The notes under the pieces were generated by a model. It did not search any database and was not told the DNA's origin. It was given only the letters and a program-made list of their open reading frames with translations. 64,000 nt of DNA from the NCBI GenBank assembly GCA_028280265.1, contig JANQMD010000018.1, positions 18,426 through 82,425 of the forward strand. The letters are read 5' to 3'. The translations under genes and the position numbers were made by a program. The first letter of the stretch is position 1. Every line of letters begins with the position of its first letter. This DNA is from Flavobacteriaceae bacterium. Lineage in GTDB: Bacteria; Bacteroidota; Bacteroidia; Flavobacteriales; Flavobacteriaceae. This document shows positions 37,954 to 46,443 of the stretch, in pieces.

Positions 37954-39846
37954 CTAATACAACACCCGAAACTTAATGGTTCCTTCCACATTTTTAAGTG
38001 CTTTAATCACCTTTTTATTATACTCTTTGTTGATATCAGTAATCACATAGCCTACTTTATCATCGGTAGATAAATATTGTCCTGTGATGTTTAATTTAAA
38101 TTCAGCCAATACCTTGTTGATTTCAGCCATCACTCCAGGCACATTTTTATGGATATGTAAAAATCGATGTGCATTGACTTGTCTTGGTAATCGAATGTTT
38201 GGGAAGTTCACCGCATCTACAGTATTTCCTGAGTTGATATATCCCATAATTTTACCAGGAACGAAATCTGCAATGTCTTTTTGAGCCTCTTCTGTACTTC
38301 CACCCACATGCGGTGTTAAAATAACATTGTCCAAGCCTTGTAGTTCTGTATAATAGTTCCCATTCGCTCTTGGCTCTTTTGGATAGACATCTACTGCTGC
38401 TCCAGACAACTTACCACTCTTTAAAGCATCTCTTAGCGCTTCAATATTTACAACAAAGCCTCTCGATAGATTCACCAGATAAGCTCCGTCTTTCATTGAA
38501 TTTAACTCCTCTTCTCCAATAAAGTTTTTGTTCGCTGGATTGTCATCTATATGCAAAGTGACTATATCAGAGATTGCTAATAAATCTTTTAATTTTTTAA
38601 TTCTTGTTGCATTTCCAAGTGCCAACTTGTCTTCAACATCATAATAGTAGACATTCATTCCCAAAGCCTCAGCTAAAACTGACAGTTGCTTCCCTATATT
38701 TCCGTATCCAACAATCCCTAATTTTTTTCCTCGTACTTCTCTAGAGCCTTGTGCAGTTTTGTTCCATTGCCCATTGTGAAGCTCGGTACTTCTTTGAAAA
38801 ACAGAACGCATCAACATGATGATTTCTCCAATAGCTAATTCTACTACAGATCGAGTATTGCTATAAGGCGCATTGAATACAATGATTCCATTTTCTTTAC
38901 AAGCCTCCAAATCGATCTGCTTGGTTCCTATACAAAAAGCACCTACCACCATCAACTTATTTGCAGACTCCAATACTTTTTTAGTAACCTGAGTTTTTGA
39001 TCGGATTCCTAAAACATGAACGCCTTTTAATTTTTCTATCAGTTCGTCTTCGGAGAGACTTCTCGAGACCGTTTCTACAGAAAAACCATCACCAGCCAAT
39101 TTTTGAAACGCATCTGGATGTACGTTCTCTAGTAGTAAAATCTTAATACGATTTTTAGGGTACGAAATATTTCTCGGTAGTTTATTTACATAGAGGAACT
39201 CGTCTAAATTGGGAGCAATGTGATCTGCATTTTCAATCGTTCTCTCTCTCTCTACATTTTCGGTATATGCGAAAAACTTATCGACAACACCCGCTTCTTT
39301 GGTTACATAGTCACTATAACCATCACCAATCATTTGCACTTCTCCTTCTAAGTTTAAATCTTTCAAACACTGAATTTTCCCATTATGGGTAGACAATACA
39401 TTTTCAGTATCAAAACCAACAATCACATCATTTTCATCAAACACAAATGTATTCGCATATACTCTTTCAGAAGGAATATTATAATCCTTTACGATATCGT
39501 CTATAAACTCCTTAAATCCACATGAAATCACATAAATATCATCAGAGAAATTTTCAAAAAACTCTTTATTTCTCTCAATAGAAAGAGAAACTTTTTTCTT
39601 CAATTCATCAATCAATAGCGATAAATCAGATTTCTTTGCCTTTAACAATTGAATCCTTCTTTCTAAGGATTCTGTAAAAGAAATTTTTCCATCTATCCCT
39701 AGATTTGTAATCTCAATAATCTCGTTGATGATCTCTTCTTTTTTGGGATTATTTACCAAGGTAATTTCCGCCAAGACATCCAAAGCTTCCACTCTGGTAA
39801 GCGTGCTATCGAAGTCAAATACAAAGTTTCTTTTCGTCTGAATCAT
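37954..39846 (-). CDS. serA: Phosphoserine phosphatase / D-3-phosphoglycerate dehydrogenase fusion
   Basis: Bifunctional serine-synthesis protein of 630 residues. Residues 1 to about 220 form a HAD phosphatase of SerB type with DFDSTLT (Asp11, Asp13, Thr15), VISCGFKEFID and MIGDGYSDYVTK. Residues about 230-550 form a PHGDH with the NAD motif LGIVGYGNIGKQ and catalytic-site segments NLSRGF, PKEPR and TPHVGGST. A C-terminal ACT-like domain (about 555-630) is the usual serine-sensing part. The fusion joins steps 1 and 3 of the pathway; the middle enzyme, SerC, is not in the window. Monocistronic. Confidence 0.93.
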   Translation of the reverse strand: MIQTKRNFVFDFDSTLTRVEALDVLAEITLVNNPKKEEIINEIIEITNLGIDGKISFTESLERRIQLLKAKKSDLSLLIDELKKKVSLSIERNKEFFENFSDDIYVISCGFKEFIDDIVKDYNIPSERVYANTFVFDENDVIVGFDTENVLSTHNGKIQCLKDLNLEGEVQMIGDGYSDYVTKEAGVVDKFFAYTENVERERTIENADHIAPNLDEFLYVNKLPRNISYPKNRIKILLLENVHPDAFQKLAGDGFSVETVSRSLSEDELIEKLKGVHVLGIRSKTQVTKKVLESANKLMVVGAFCIGTKQIDLEACKENGIIVFNAPYSNTRSVVELAIGEIIMLMRSVFQRSTELHNGQWNKTAQGSREVRGKKLGIVGYGNIGKQLSVLAEALGMNVYYYDVEDKLALGNATRIKKLKDLLAISDIVTLHIDDNPANKNFIGEEELNSMKDGAYLVNLSRGFVVNIEALRDALKSGKLSGAAVDVYPKEPRANGNYYTELQGLDNVILTPHVGGSTEEAQKDIADFVPGKIMGYINSGNTVDAVNFPNIRLPRQVNAHRFLHIHKNVPGVMAEINKVLAEFKLNITGQYLSTDDKVGYVITDINKEYNKKVIKALKNVEGTIKFRVLY

Positions 39847-39988
39847 GGTTCATTTTGTAAAGTCTAAACATACAAAATGCATGAAGAAAAGAGTTCAAAT
39901 TGAATACGTTTTTACTAAAACGTTTTCAACATTTCAGTTCTTTTAATGAATCGATATTTTGAATGAAAATTCTATAAAAAAAACTCTT

Positions 39989-40807
39989 TTAATTGCGAAA
40001 TACTAAAACGAGTATCCACCAAAAAACAGGTATAAACTCCACCCAAAGAGCACTGTAGTATTTAGATTGATCTCTTTTTGACCTCATTAAGAAGAAAAGC
40101 AGCACAAAACTCACCACCAAAGAAATATTTCTAAAGTGCAAAGATTCTGTAATTATAAACTCAAGTGTCAGTACAAAGAGCAATAGTGCAAACCCAAACT
40201 TCTTTGTTTGGGGAATCCCAATCTTTTGAGGTAGTGTTTTAATGTCTTTAAAATCCAACTCCATGTCTCGTATTTCAAAGGGCAGGATCAGTACAATGAT
40301 AAAGAGCAATCTTTGCACCGAAGATAGAATTAGACGACTGTCTACTTCTCCTCCAGAAGAAAGAACAGGAATCAAAACAGTCACTCCAGCCCAGACTCCG
40401 GCAACAATGAATATTTTTAAATAGCTAATCTCTCTCAAGTTCTTTTGAAATCCTCCTAAAAAAGGAACGATATACAGCACAGTTAACAATCCAAAAGGAG
40501 CAAAAAGCCATAGTGTATCAAAAGATAGTTGCCAGCCATAATAGACAAACAAGCAAAAGCAGAAAAAAGAAAAAATTTGAATCAACCTAAGGCTTTTGGT
40601 GAGACTCATATGGTAAAATTTGGCCACGCCAGCATACTTGATAAAATTGTACCCCGTGATGGTTCCAAAAAAAATAAAATAATCTAAATTCTCATGGTAT
40701 GGGATTTCAAAATAGTCTTCGGTAATTCTTGTCAAAGCATATACCGATAATGCCACATGAATACTGGCATTCAGATAAAAATTTAAGAGATGTTTTAAAA
40801 AACTCAT
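39989..40807 (-). CDS. UbiA-like prenyltransferase superfamily membrane protein
   Basis: 272 residues with about eight membrane helices. The second aspartate-rich motif is present (EIRDMELDFKDIKTLPQKIG), but the first motif region (GTITGYNFIKYAG) lacks the canonical NDxxDxxxD. This suggests either divergence or loss of prenyl transfer. It resembles a conserved flavobacterial family of unknown function. Divergent from gcvP. Confidence 0.7.
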   Translation of the reverse strand: MSFLKHLLNFYLNASIHVALSVYALTRITEDYFEIPYHENLDYFIFFGTITGYNFIKYAGVAKFYHMSLTKSLRLIQIFSFFCFCLFVYYGWQLSFDTLWLFAPFGLLTVLYIVPFLGGFQKNLREISYLKIFIVAGVWAGVTVLIPVLSSGGEVDSRLILSSVQRLLFIIVLILPFEIRDMELDFKDIKTLPQKIGIPQTKKFGFALLLFVLTLEFIITESLHFRNISLVVSFVLLFFLMRSKRDQSKYYSALWVEFIPVFWWILVLVFRN

Positions 40808-40935
40808 TACACAAAAATAAGTATTCTTTTTTCAACATTTTTTTGTTGATTATTTCATCATTATTTTCGATTTACAGAATTACTTTATCATCCTTTTTTT
40901 CACTATTTTTATAGCGCAAAATCAAACAACATAAG

Positions 40936-43785
40936 ATGAATACAAATTCGTTTCAAAGTAGGCATATCGGACCTAATGAAAATGAGCAAAATGAAATGCT
41001 AAAAGTAGTTGGAGTCGATAGTTTAGACCAGTTAATTTTTGAGACTGTTCCAGACGACATCAGACTAAAAAACCCACTATCACTAGATGCTCCTATGAGC
41101 GAATATGAGTACCTGAATCATATCGAAACACTGTCGAAAAAGAACAAAGTATTTAAAAGTTATATCGGCTTAGGATACCACGAAGCTATTTTGCCTAGTG
41201 TTATCAAAAGAAACATTCTTGAAAACCCAGGATGGTATACAGCATACACTCCTTATCAGGCAGAAATTGCCCAAGGAAGGTTGGAAGCTTTGTTAAATTA
41301 CCAGACCATGGTTTGTGATTTGACAGGTATGGAATTGGCCAATGCCTCTTTGTTAGACGAATCAACTGCTGCTGCTGAAGCTATGGCTTTGTTGTTTGAC
41401 GTTAGAGAACGTCCACAGAAAAAAGCTGGAGTCAATAAGTTCTTTGTCTCCGAAGAAATTTTACCTCAAACATTGTCTGTATTACAAACTCGTGCCATTC
41501 CTATTGGAGTGGAATTGGTGGTTGGAAATCATGAGGAGTTTGATTTTTCAGAAGAATTCTATGGAGCAATTGTTCAATACCCTGGGAAACACGGACAAGT
41601 CTACGACTACACTAACTTTATTGGAAAAGCAAATGCAAAGGGCATCAAAGTAGCGGTTGCAGCCGACATCTTATCACTGGTAAAATTAAAAGCACCTGCT
41701 GAGTTTGGTGCAGATGTCGTGGTAGGAACCACACAGCGTTTTGGAATTCCATTAGGATACGGTGGACCTCACGCAGGATATTTTGCGACCAAAGAAAAAT
41801 ACAAGAGAAGCATTCCAGGACGAATTATTGGAGTGACGAAAGATAGAGACGGAGGTCGTGCTTTGCGCATGGCTCTGCAAACTCGTGAGCAGCATATCAA
41901 ACGTGAAAAAGCAACGTCTAATATTTGTACAGCTCAGGTATTGCTAGCTGTGATGGCAGGAATGTATGCTGTGTTTCACGGGAAAGAAGGAATCCAGTTT
42001 ATTGCTGATTCTGTGCATAAAAATACGACTACATTGGCAAAAGCCTTAACAGATTTAGGCTTTGAGCAAATAAATTCACATTATTTCGATACGATTACCG
42101 TAAAAGCTGAAGCCGCTACTCTAAGACCGATTGCTGAAGCGAATGAAATCAACTTCAATTACATTGATGACCATACCGTTTCCATCTCAATCAATGAAAC
42201 GGTTGGATTCAAAGAGCTCAATGCTATTGTAAATACATTTACGACTGCTTTCAATTTGGAAGCGCAACACATTGCTGAATATACCGAAGCTGATGTAATT
42301 CCAGATTTGGCAAAGAGAAATACGTCTTTCTTAGACAATGAAGTATTCAACTCGTACCAATCGGAGACGGAGATGATGCGTTATATTAAACGTTTGGAGC
42401 GTAAAGATTTGGCCTTGAATCATTCCATGATCTCTCTAGGATCCTGTACGATGAAGTTGAACGCTGCTTCCGAGATGCTTCCCTTGAGTTTGGCCAACTG
42501 GGGAAACATCCATCCTTTTGTTCCTTTGAATCAGGCAGAAGGCTATCAGGAAGTTTTAAAAAAGTTGGAAGAGCAACTGAATGAGATTACTGGTTTTGCA
42601 GGCACTTCCTTACAACCGAATTCAGGAGCACAAGGTGAGTTTGCTGGCTTGATGACCATTCGTGCGTATCATCAACACAACGGAGATCACCATAGAAATA
42701 TTTGTTTGATTCCTGCTTCCGCACATGGAACCAATCCCGCATCTGCTGTGATGGCAGGAATGAAAGTTGTGGTAACCAAAACCGCTGAAAACGGGAATAT
42801 AGACGTTGAAGATTTGCGCGCCAAAGCAATCGAACACAAAGACAATTTAGCTGCCTTAATGGTTACTTATCCTTCTACACACGGGGTATATGAAAGTGCT
42901 ATTAAAGAGATTACTCAAATCATCCATGACAACGGCGGTCAGGTATATATGGACGGTGCGAATATGAATGCACAAGTTGGATTGACGAATCCTGCTACGA
43001 TTGGCGCCGATGTTTGTCACTTGAACTTACATAAAACATTTGCGATTCCACACGGAGGTGGAGGACCTGGAGTTGGACCGATCTGTGTCGCTCCACAATT
43101 GGTTCCTTTTTTACCCACCAATCCTGTCGTGGCTACTGGTGGTGAACATGCGATCACAGCGATTTCGGCTGCCCCTTGGGGAAGTGCTTTGGCTTGTTTA
43201 ATCTCTTATGGATACATTACCATGTTAGGAGCAAAAGGGGTGACAGATTCTACCAAGCTAGCCATCTTAAACGCAAACTATATCAAAGAGCGATTGAACG
43301 GTCATTACAAGACACTCTACACGGGAGAAATGGGCAGAGCTGCTCACGAAATGATCATCGATTGTCGTGATTTTAAAGAAAATGGCATTGAAGTGGTAGA
43401 CATTGCCAAGCGATTGATGGATTATGGATTCCACGCTCCTACGGTTTCTTTCCCTGTAGGTGGAACGATGATGATTGAGCCTACGGAGTCTGAAAACAGA
43501 GCCGAGCTAGATCGTTTTTGTGATGCCATGATTTCAATTCGTAAGGAAATCGCTTTTGCCAAGAAAGAGGAGCCGAACAATCTACTCAAGAATGCACCTC
43601 ATACGATGGCGATGATTACAGCTGACGCGTGGGATTTGCCTTACTCTCGACAAGAGGCTGCTTTCCCATTAGAATTTGTGGCAGATAACAAATTCTGGCC
43701 TACGGTTCGACGTGTAGATGAAGCCTTTGGAGACAGAAACTTGGTATGTTCTTGCAATCCTATTGAGGACTATATGGAAGCGTAA
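40936..43785 (+). CDS. gcvP: Glycine dehydrogenase (decarboxylating), P protein
   Basis: PLP enzyme of the glycine cleavage system, 949 residues, so the single-chain homodimeric form. RHIGPNENEQNEML opens the protein; the PLP lysine is Lys700 in NLHKTFAIPHGGGGPG. GSCTMKLNAASEM and GANMNAQVG flank the active site. It releases CO2 from glycine and passes the aminomethyl group to GcvH. The T, H and L proteins are not adjacent. A long hairpin terminator follows. Confidence 0.97.
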   Translation: MNTNSFQSRHIGPNENEQNEMLKVVGVDSLDQLIFETVPDDIRLKNPLSLDAPMSEYEYLNHIETLSKKNKVFKSYIGLGYHEAILPSVIKRNILENPGWYTAYTPYQAEIAQGRLEALLNYQTMVCDLTGMELANASLLDESTAAAEAMALLFDVRERPQKKAGVNKFFVSEEILPQTLSVLQTRAIPIGVELVVGNHEEFDFSEEFYGAIVQYPGKHGQVYDYTNFIGKANAKGIKVAVAADILSLVKLKAPAEFGADVVVGTTQRFGIPLGYGGPHAGYFATKEKYKRSIPGRIIGVTKDRDGGRALRMALQTREQHIKREKATSNICTAQVLLAVMAGMYAVFHGKEGIQFIADSVHKNTTTLAKALTDLGFEQINSHYFDTITVKAEAATLRPIAEANEINFNYIDDHTVSISINETVGFKELNAIVNTFTTAFNLEAQHIAEYTEADVIPDLAKRNTSFLDNEVFNSYQSETEMMRYIKRLERKDLALNHSMISLGSCTMKLNAASEMLPLSLANWGNIHPFVPLNQAEGYQEVLKKLEEQLNEITGFAGTSLQPNSGAQGEFAGLMTIRAYHQHNGDHHRNICLIPASAHGTNPASAVMAGMKVVVTKTAENGNIDVEDLRAKAIEHKDNLAALMVTYPSTHGVYESAIKEITQIIHDNGGQVYMDGANMNAQVGLTNPATIGADVCHLNLHKTFAIPHGGGGPGVGPICVAPQLVPFLPTNPVVATGGEHAITAISAAPWGSALACLISYGYITMLGAKGVTDSTKLAILNANYIKERLNGHYKTLYTGEMGRAAHEMIIDCRDFKENGIEVVDIAKRLMDYGFHAPTVSFPVGGTMMIEPTESENRAELDRFCDAMISIRKEIAFAKKEEPNNLLKNAPHTMAMITADAWDLPYSRQEAAFPLEFVADNKFWPTVRRVDEAFGDRNLVCSCNPIEDYMEA

Positions 43786-43851
43786 CTAAGTCCCAAAGTT
43801 TTTAAAGTTACAAAGTAAAATCTGCCCTGCAGATTAAAGTAATAAAATAAG

Positions 43852-43898
43852 CCGCTCTAGATACTGAAACGAGTTCAGTATGACAGAGCGGTTTTTTA
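43852..43898 (+). terminator. Long hairpin terminator after gcvP
   Basis: CCGCTCT/AGAGCGG outer stem and ATACTGAA/TTCAGTAT inner stem, followed by a run of T. Confidence 0.85.
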
Positions 43899-43907
43899 TT
43901 GTATTCA

Positions 43908-44017
43908 TGTCATTTCGAAATTATACTCTGTATGGCTGAGAAATCTTATTCTACATATTCAGATTTCTCAAACCTGTTTCCCGCAGGGAAGCTCGCTACA
44001 CTCAGTACGAAATGACA
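43908..44017. repeat. Dispersed MITE-like palindromic element
   Basis: About 110 bp with termini TGTCATTTCGaA and TaCGAAATGACA and an internal GAGAAATCT/AGATTTCTC pair. The remaining part of the gap 44018-44132 holds the promoter region of the next gene, with no clear box. Confidence 0.8.
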
Positions 44018-44132
44018 AATACCAATATTATTGCTAATTGTTAGTTACCTTTCTTTACGCTTTTAGCTGCACATTGAATCAAGTATATATTTATTAGATT
44101 AGACAAATGAAAACAAATAACTAATCTATACT

Positions 44133-44825
44133 ATGGAATCACCCGATCATATAATCATCAATGGCCACAAACACATTTCTTTTGAAACAGAATTATTTTC
44201 GGTGAGTGATTCGATAAAAAGAAGTAACGATTTCCATCATTGGTTAGACAAGAGAAGGTCTGTGCGAGATTTTTCTGAGCAACCTGTCCCTAAAGAGCTC
44301 ATTGAAAATTTAATCAAAAGTGCTTCTACGGCACCTTCTGGAGCGCACAAACAGCCTTGGACATTTTGTGCCATCTCTAACCCGTTGTTAAAAGCACAGG
44401 TGCGCAAAGAGGCAGAAATTGAAGAAAAAGAAAATTATGAAAACAGGATGAGTGATCGTTGGAAAAGAGATCTAGAACCTTTAGCAACAGATATGCACAA
44501 ACCTTTTTTAGAAGATGCACCTTGGTTAATAGTTGCTTTTAAAAAAGTGTATGAATTTGGAGAGAATGGAGAAAAATACAATAATTACTATGTAAATGAA
44601 TCTATTGGAATTGCTTGTGGTATGTTAATCTCTGCTATTCATGATGCAGGTTTGGTTACGCTAACCCATACACCCAGTCCAATGAACTTCCTAGCAAAAA
44701 TTCTAAACAGACCTAAGAATGAAAGGGCTTTTTTACTACTTCCTATTGGCTACCCAAAGCTTCCAACCTATGTTCCAGATTTGAAAAGGAAGACTTTGGA
44801 TAAGGTTGCTGTTTTTTATGAATAA
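44133..44825 (+). CDS. Iodotyrosine-deiodinase-like flavoprotein (nitroreductase superfamily)
   Basis: FMN protein of 230 residues. RRSVRDF (41-47) is the FMN phosphate-binding motif. The segment ENYENRMSDRWKRDL and the C-terminal LLPIGYP...VPDLKRKTLDKV follow the pattern of vertebrate and bacterial iodotyrosine deiodinase (IYD) rather than ordinary nitroreductases. The three lid residues that grip the halotyrosine zwitterion in IYD (Glu, Tyr four later, Lys 21 after that) are all present as Glu98, Tyr102 and Lys123. The likely reaction is reductive dehalogenation of halogenated tyrosine, from family knowledge. Single gene. Confidence 0.87.
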   Translation: MESPDHIIINGHKHISFETELFSVSDSIKRSNDFHHWLDKRRSVRDFSEQPVPKELIENLIKSASTAPSGAHKQPWTFCAISNPLLKAQVRKEAEIEEKENYENRMSDRWKRDLEPLATDMHKPFLEDAPWLIVAFKKVYEFGENGEKYNNYYVNESIGIACGMLISAIHDAGLVTLTHTPSPMNFLAKILNRPKNERAFLLLPIGYPKLPTYVPDLKRKTLDKVAVFYE

Positions 44826-44848
44826 GGCAATGATCTACTTCTAATAAG

Positions 44849-44937
44849 CGTCATTTTGAAGTTATACAAAGTATGACTGAGAAATTGTATTTTAATATAC
44901 AGATTTCTCACCTCGCTGCCCTCGGTTCGAAATGACA
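44849..44937. repeat. Dispersed MITE-like palindromic element
   Basis: Ends GTCATTTTGAAG and TTCGAAATGACA, with internal TGAGAAAT/ATTTCTCA, closely similar to 43908-44017 (shared stretch CAGATTTCTCACCTCGCTGCC). Confidence 0.75.
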
Positions 44938-45043
44938 GATGATAATATTTATGCTAAGTAACGTGAATTCACACAATACTAATTGATTATCTGATGTTTA
45001 AACCTATTTTAACAAAAAAAGTAATGTCTTTCCAGTAAATCAG

Positions 45044-45279
45044 CCTCATGCCTATCGCCTGCCTGACAGCTAGGCAGGGCAGACAAGTGCGGTAGGATAA
45101 ATTACTTAGAGTTTTCTTTTTTTAGATTTTTAAGAGTGTCTTTGCAATGATTTCCTGTGTCGAATTACGTTAAGGCAGTAAACTACATTGGTGCAAGCAC
45201 ACGATGTATTGGCAGAATACTAAGTGTTAATTTCGAGGCAAGTCTCGGAATATGAAACCCTTTGGCAGTGCCAATAAAT
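45044..45279. other. Palindrome plus unexplained sequence
   Basis: A CCTATCGC.../...GCGGTAGG hairpin with CTGCCTGACAGCTAGGCAGG core (about 45050-45095) is followed by about 140 bp that is less AT-rich than its neighbours. On the minus strand part of it reads GTAKGFHIPRLASKLTLSIL before stops, so it may be a gene remnant. Not identified. Confidence 0.4.
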
Positions 45280-45492
45280 TTACTTTTCTGTTTCCTTTAA
45301 TTTCTTAACGTAATGCACCATAAAGTAAAATCCTAGGACCAATCCTAAAATTGGTAAAGACAATTCATTGTACACACCTTTAAATCCTTTAGATTCAACG
45401 ACCTCCCAATTCACTAGGGAAAATGCAATTCCACCTACTATAGTCATTGATAGCATTAGAATAAAGAGTGTAGTTTTAGATGGTTTCCACAT
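45280..45492 (-). CDS. Small two-helix membrane protein
   Basis: 70 residues from the ATG at 45492 (MWKPSKTTLF). Two membrane segments (about 8-29 and 44-60) and a charged tail KKLKETEK. No family recognised. It starts 20 bp after the stop of the lipoprotein gene upstream, so it is in the same transcript and may work with it, for example as a protecting partner; this is speculation. Confidence 0.65.
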   Translation of the reverse strand: MWKPSKTTLFILMLSMTIVGGIAFSLVNWEVVESKGFKGVYNELSLPILGLVLGFYFMVHYVKKLKETEK

Positions 45493-45512
45493 AAGTACTA
45501 AAATTTGGTTAT

Positions 45513-46235
45513 TTAACGAAAACATTGGCGTCCTACATTATCAATAGCAAAATACAAAGCTACTAATGCAACTCCACAAGCTACAATGGTTGCACATGAG
45601 CTTGTACCTGCAATTGCGCCTACTAATGCAATTGAAGCTAGAATACATCCCCAGGGTCCCCTATTAGTTTTGAATTCAAATAATTCTGGATTTTCATGTT
45701 CAAGTGCTTTCACTCCATTTAAAAACAAATTCCTTTCAGTTAGCTCCTCTACTGATAGGGAAGTAGTTTCAACAATTTGTTCGTAATTTGATATTGCTTT
45801 ATCAAAACCTTCGGTTTGCAAATCCTTGCTAAAGGAATTTATTAGTTCAAAATCATTTTTATTAATCCAATTATAATTTAAAGCCATCTCTAATATCTGT
45901 TGAGAGTTTAATTCATTTGTGGAAATTGCTAAAACTTCTGGAGGTAAAACTAAATTGGTCTTAAATTCAGCATTTATTTCATTAAGCAGTGCAGATTGAA
46001 CTTCTAGGACCGAAGCTTTATTAGTTTCAACTTGAGATTTTACCTTTTTAATTATTCTGTCTATGGTTTTTGTTTCATTTTTTATCTTCTCAAAAGCACT
46101 ATAATCAACTTTATTTTTAACAGTTGCTAGTTCTAACTGGTTAGGATTACATGATGTAAATAAAATTAGGCTTCCTAAAAACAAAGCCAAATAAGGCTTT
46201 CGTAAAGATTGTAAAATTTTATTTGATCTTTTCAT
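45513..46235 (-). CDS. Lipoprotein with cysteine-containing hydrophobic C-terminal domain, unknown
   Basis: 240 residues from ATG 46235 (MKRSNKILQ; longer frames start before the natural signal peptide). Lipobox LFTSC at about residue 29. A charged helical middle (about 35-190) is followed by a Gly/Ala-rich hydrophobic tail of about 45 residues beginning GPWGCILASIALVGAIAG with four Cys (WGC, SSC, VAC, RQC) and ending RQCFR. The tail resembles small membrane-active peptides in composition, but no double-glycine leader is seen. It ends next to a two-helix membrane protein gene and lies just left of the CRISPR array. Function not known. Confidence 0.7.
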   Translation of the reverse strand: MKRSNKILQSLRKPYLALFLGSLILFTSCNPNQLELATVKNKVDYSAFEKIKNETKTIDRIIKKVKSQVETNKASVLEVQSALLNEINAEFKTNLVLPPEVLAISTNELNSQQILEMALNYNWINKNDFELINSFSKDLQTEGFDKAISNYEQIVETTSLSVEELTERNLFLNGVKALEHENPELFEFKTNRGPWGCILASIALVGAIAGTSSCATIVACGVALVALYFAIDNVGRQCFR

Positions 46236-46443
46236 AATACATAGTGTTGGGTTGATGAGTAATAAATGTATAACTAATACAAACACAACTCAATACCCTG
46301 AATTGGTGAAATATTTCCATCCTTTGAATTGGTTAAGTATAGGCACGTATTCATTGAATCACTTATGCATAGTGATCTTCTGTTCCTCTAGCCAATTAAG
46401 CATTTGTACTGTTTTTTTTATAGGAAAAAAGTGGGTTTATTTT

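Noticed and set aside
46287..46443. Gene remnant on the minus strand left of the array (MLNWLEEQKITMHK...)
   Set aside because: Too short and interrupted by a stop after 14 codons; no family could be recognised.
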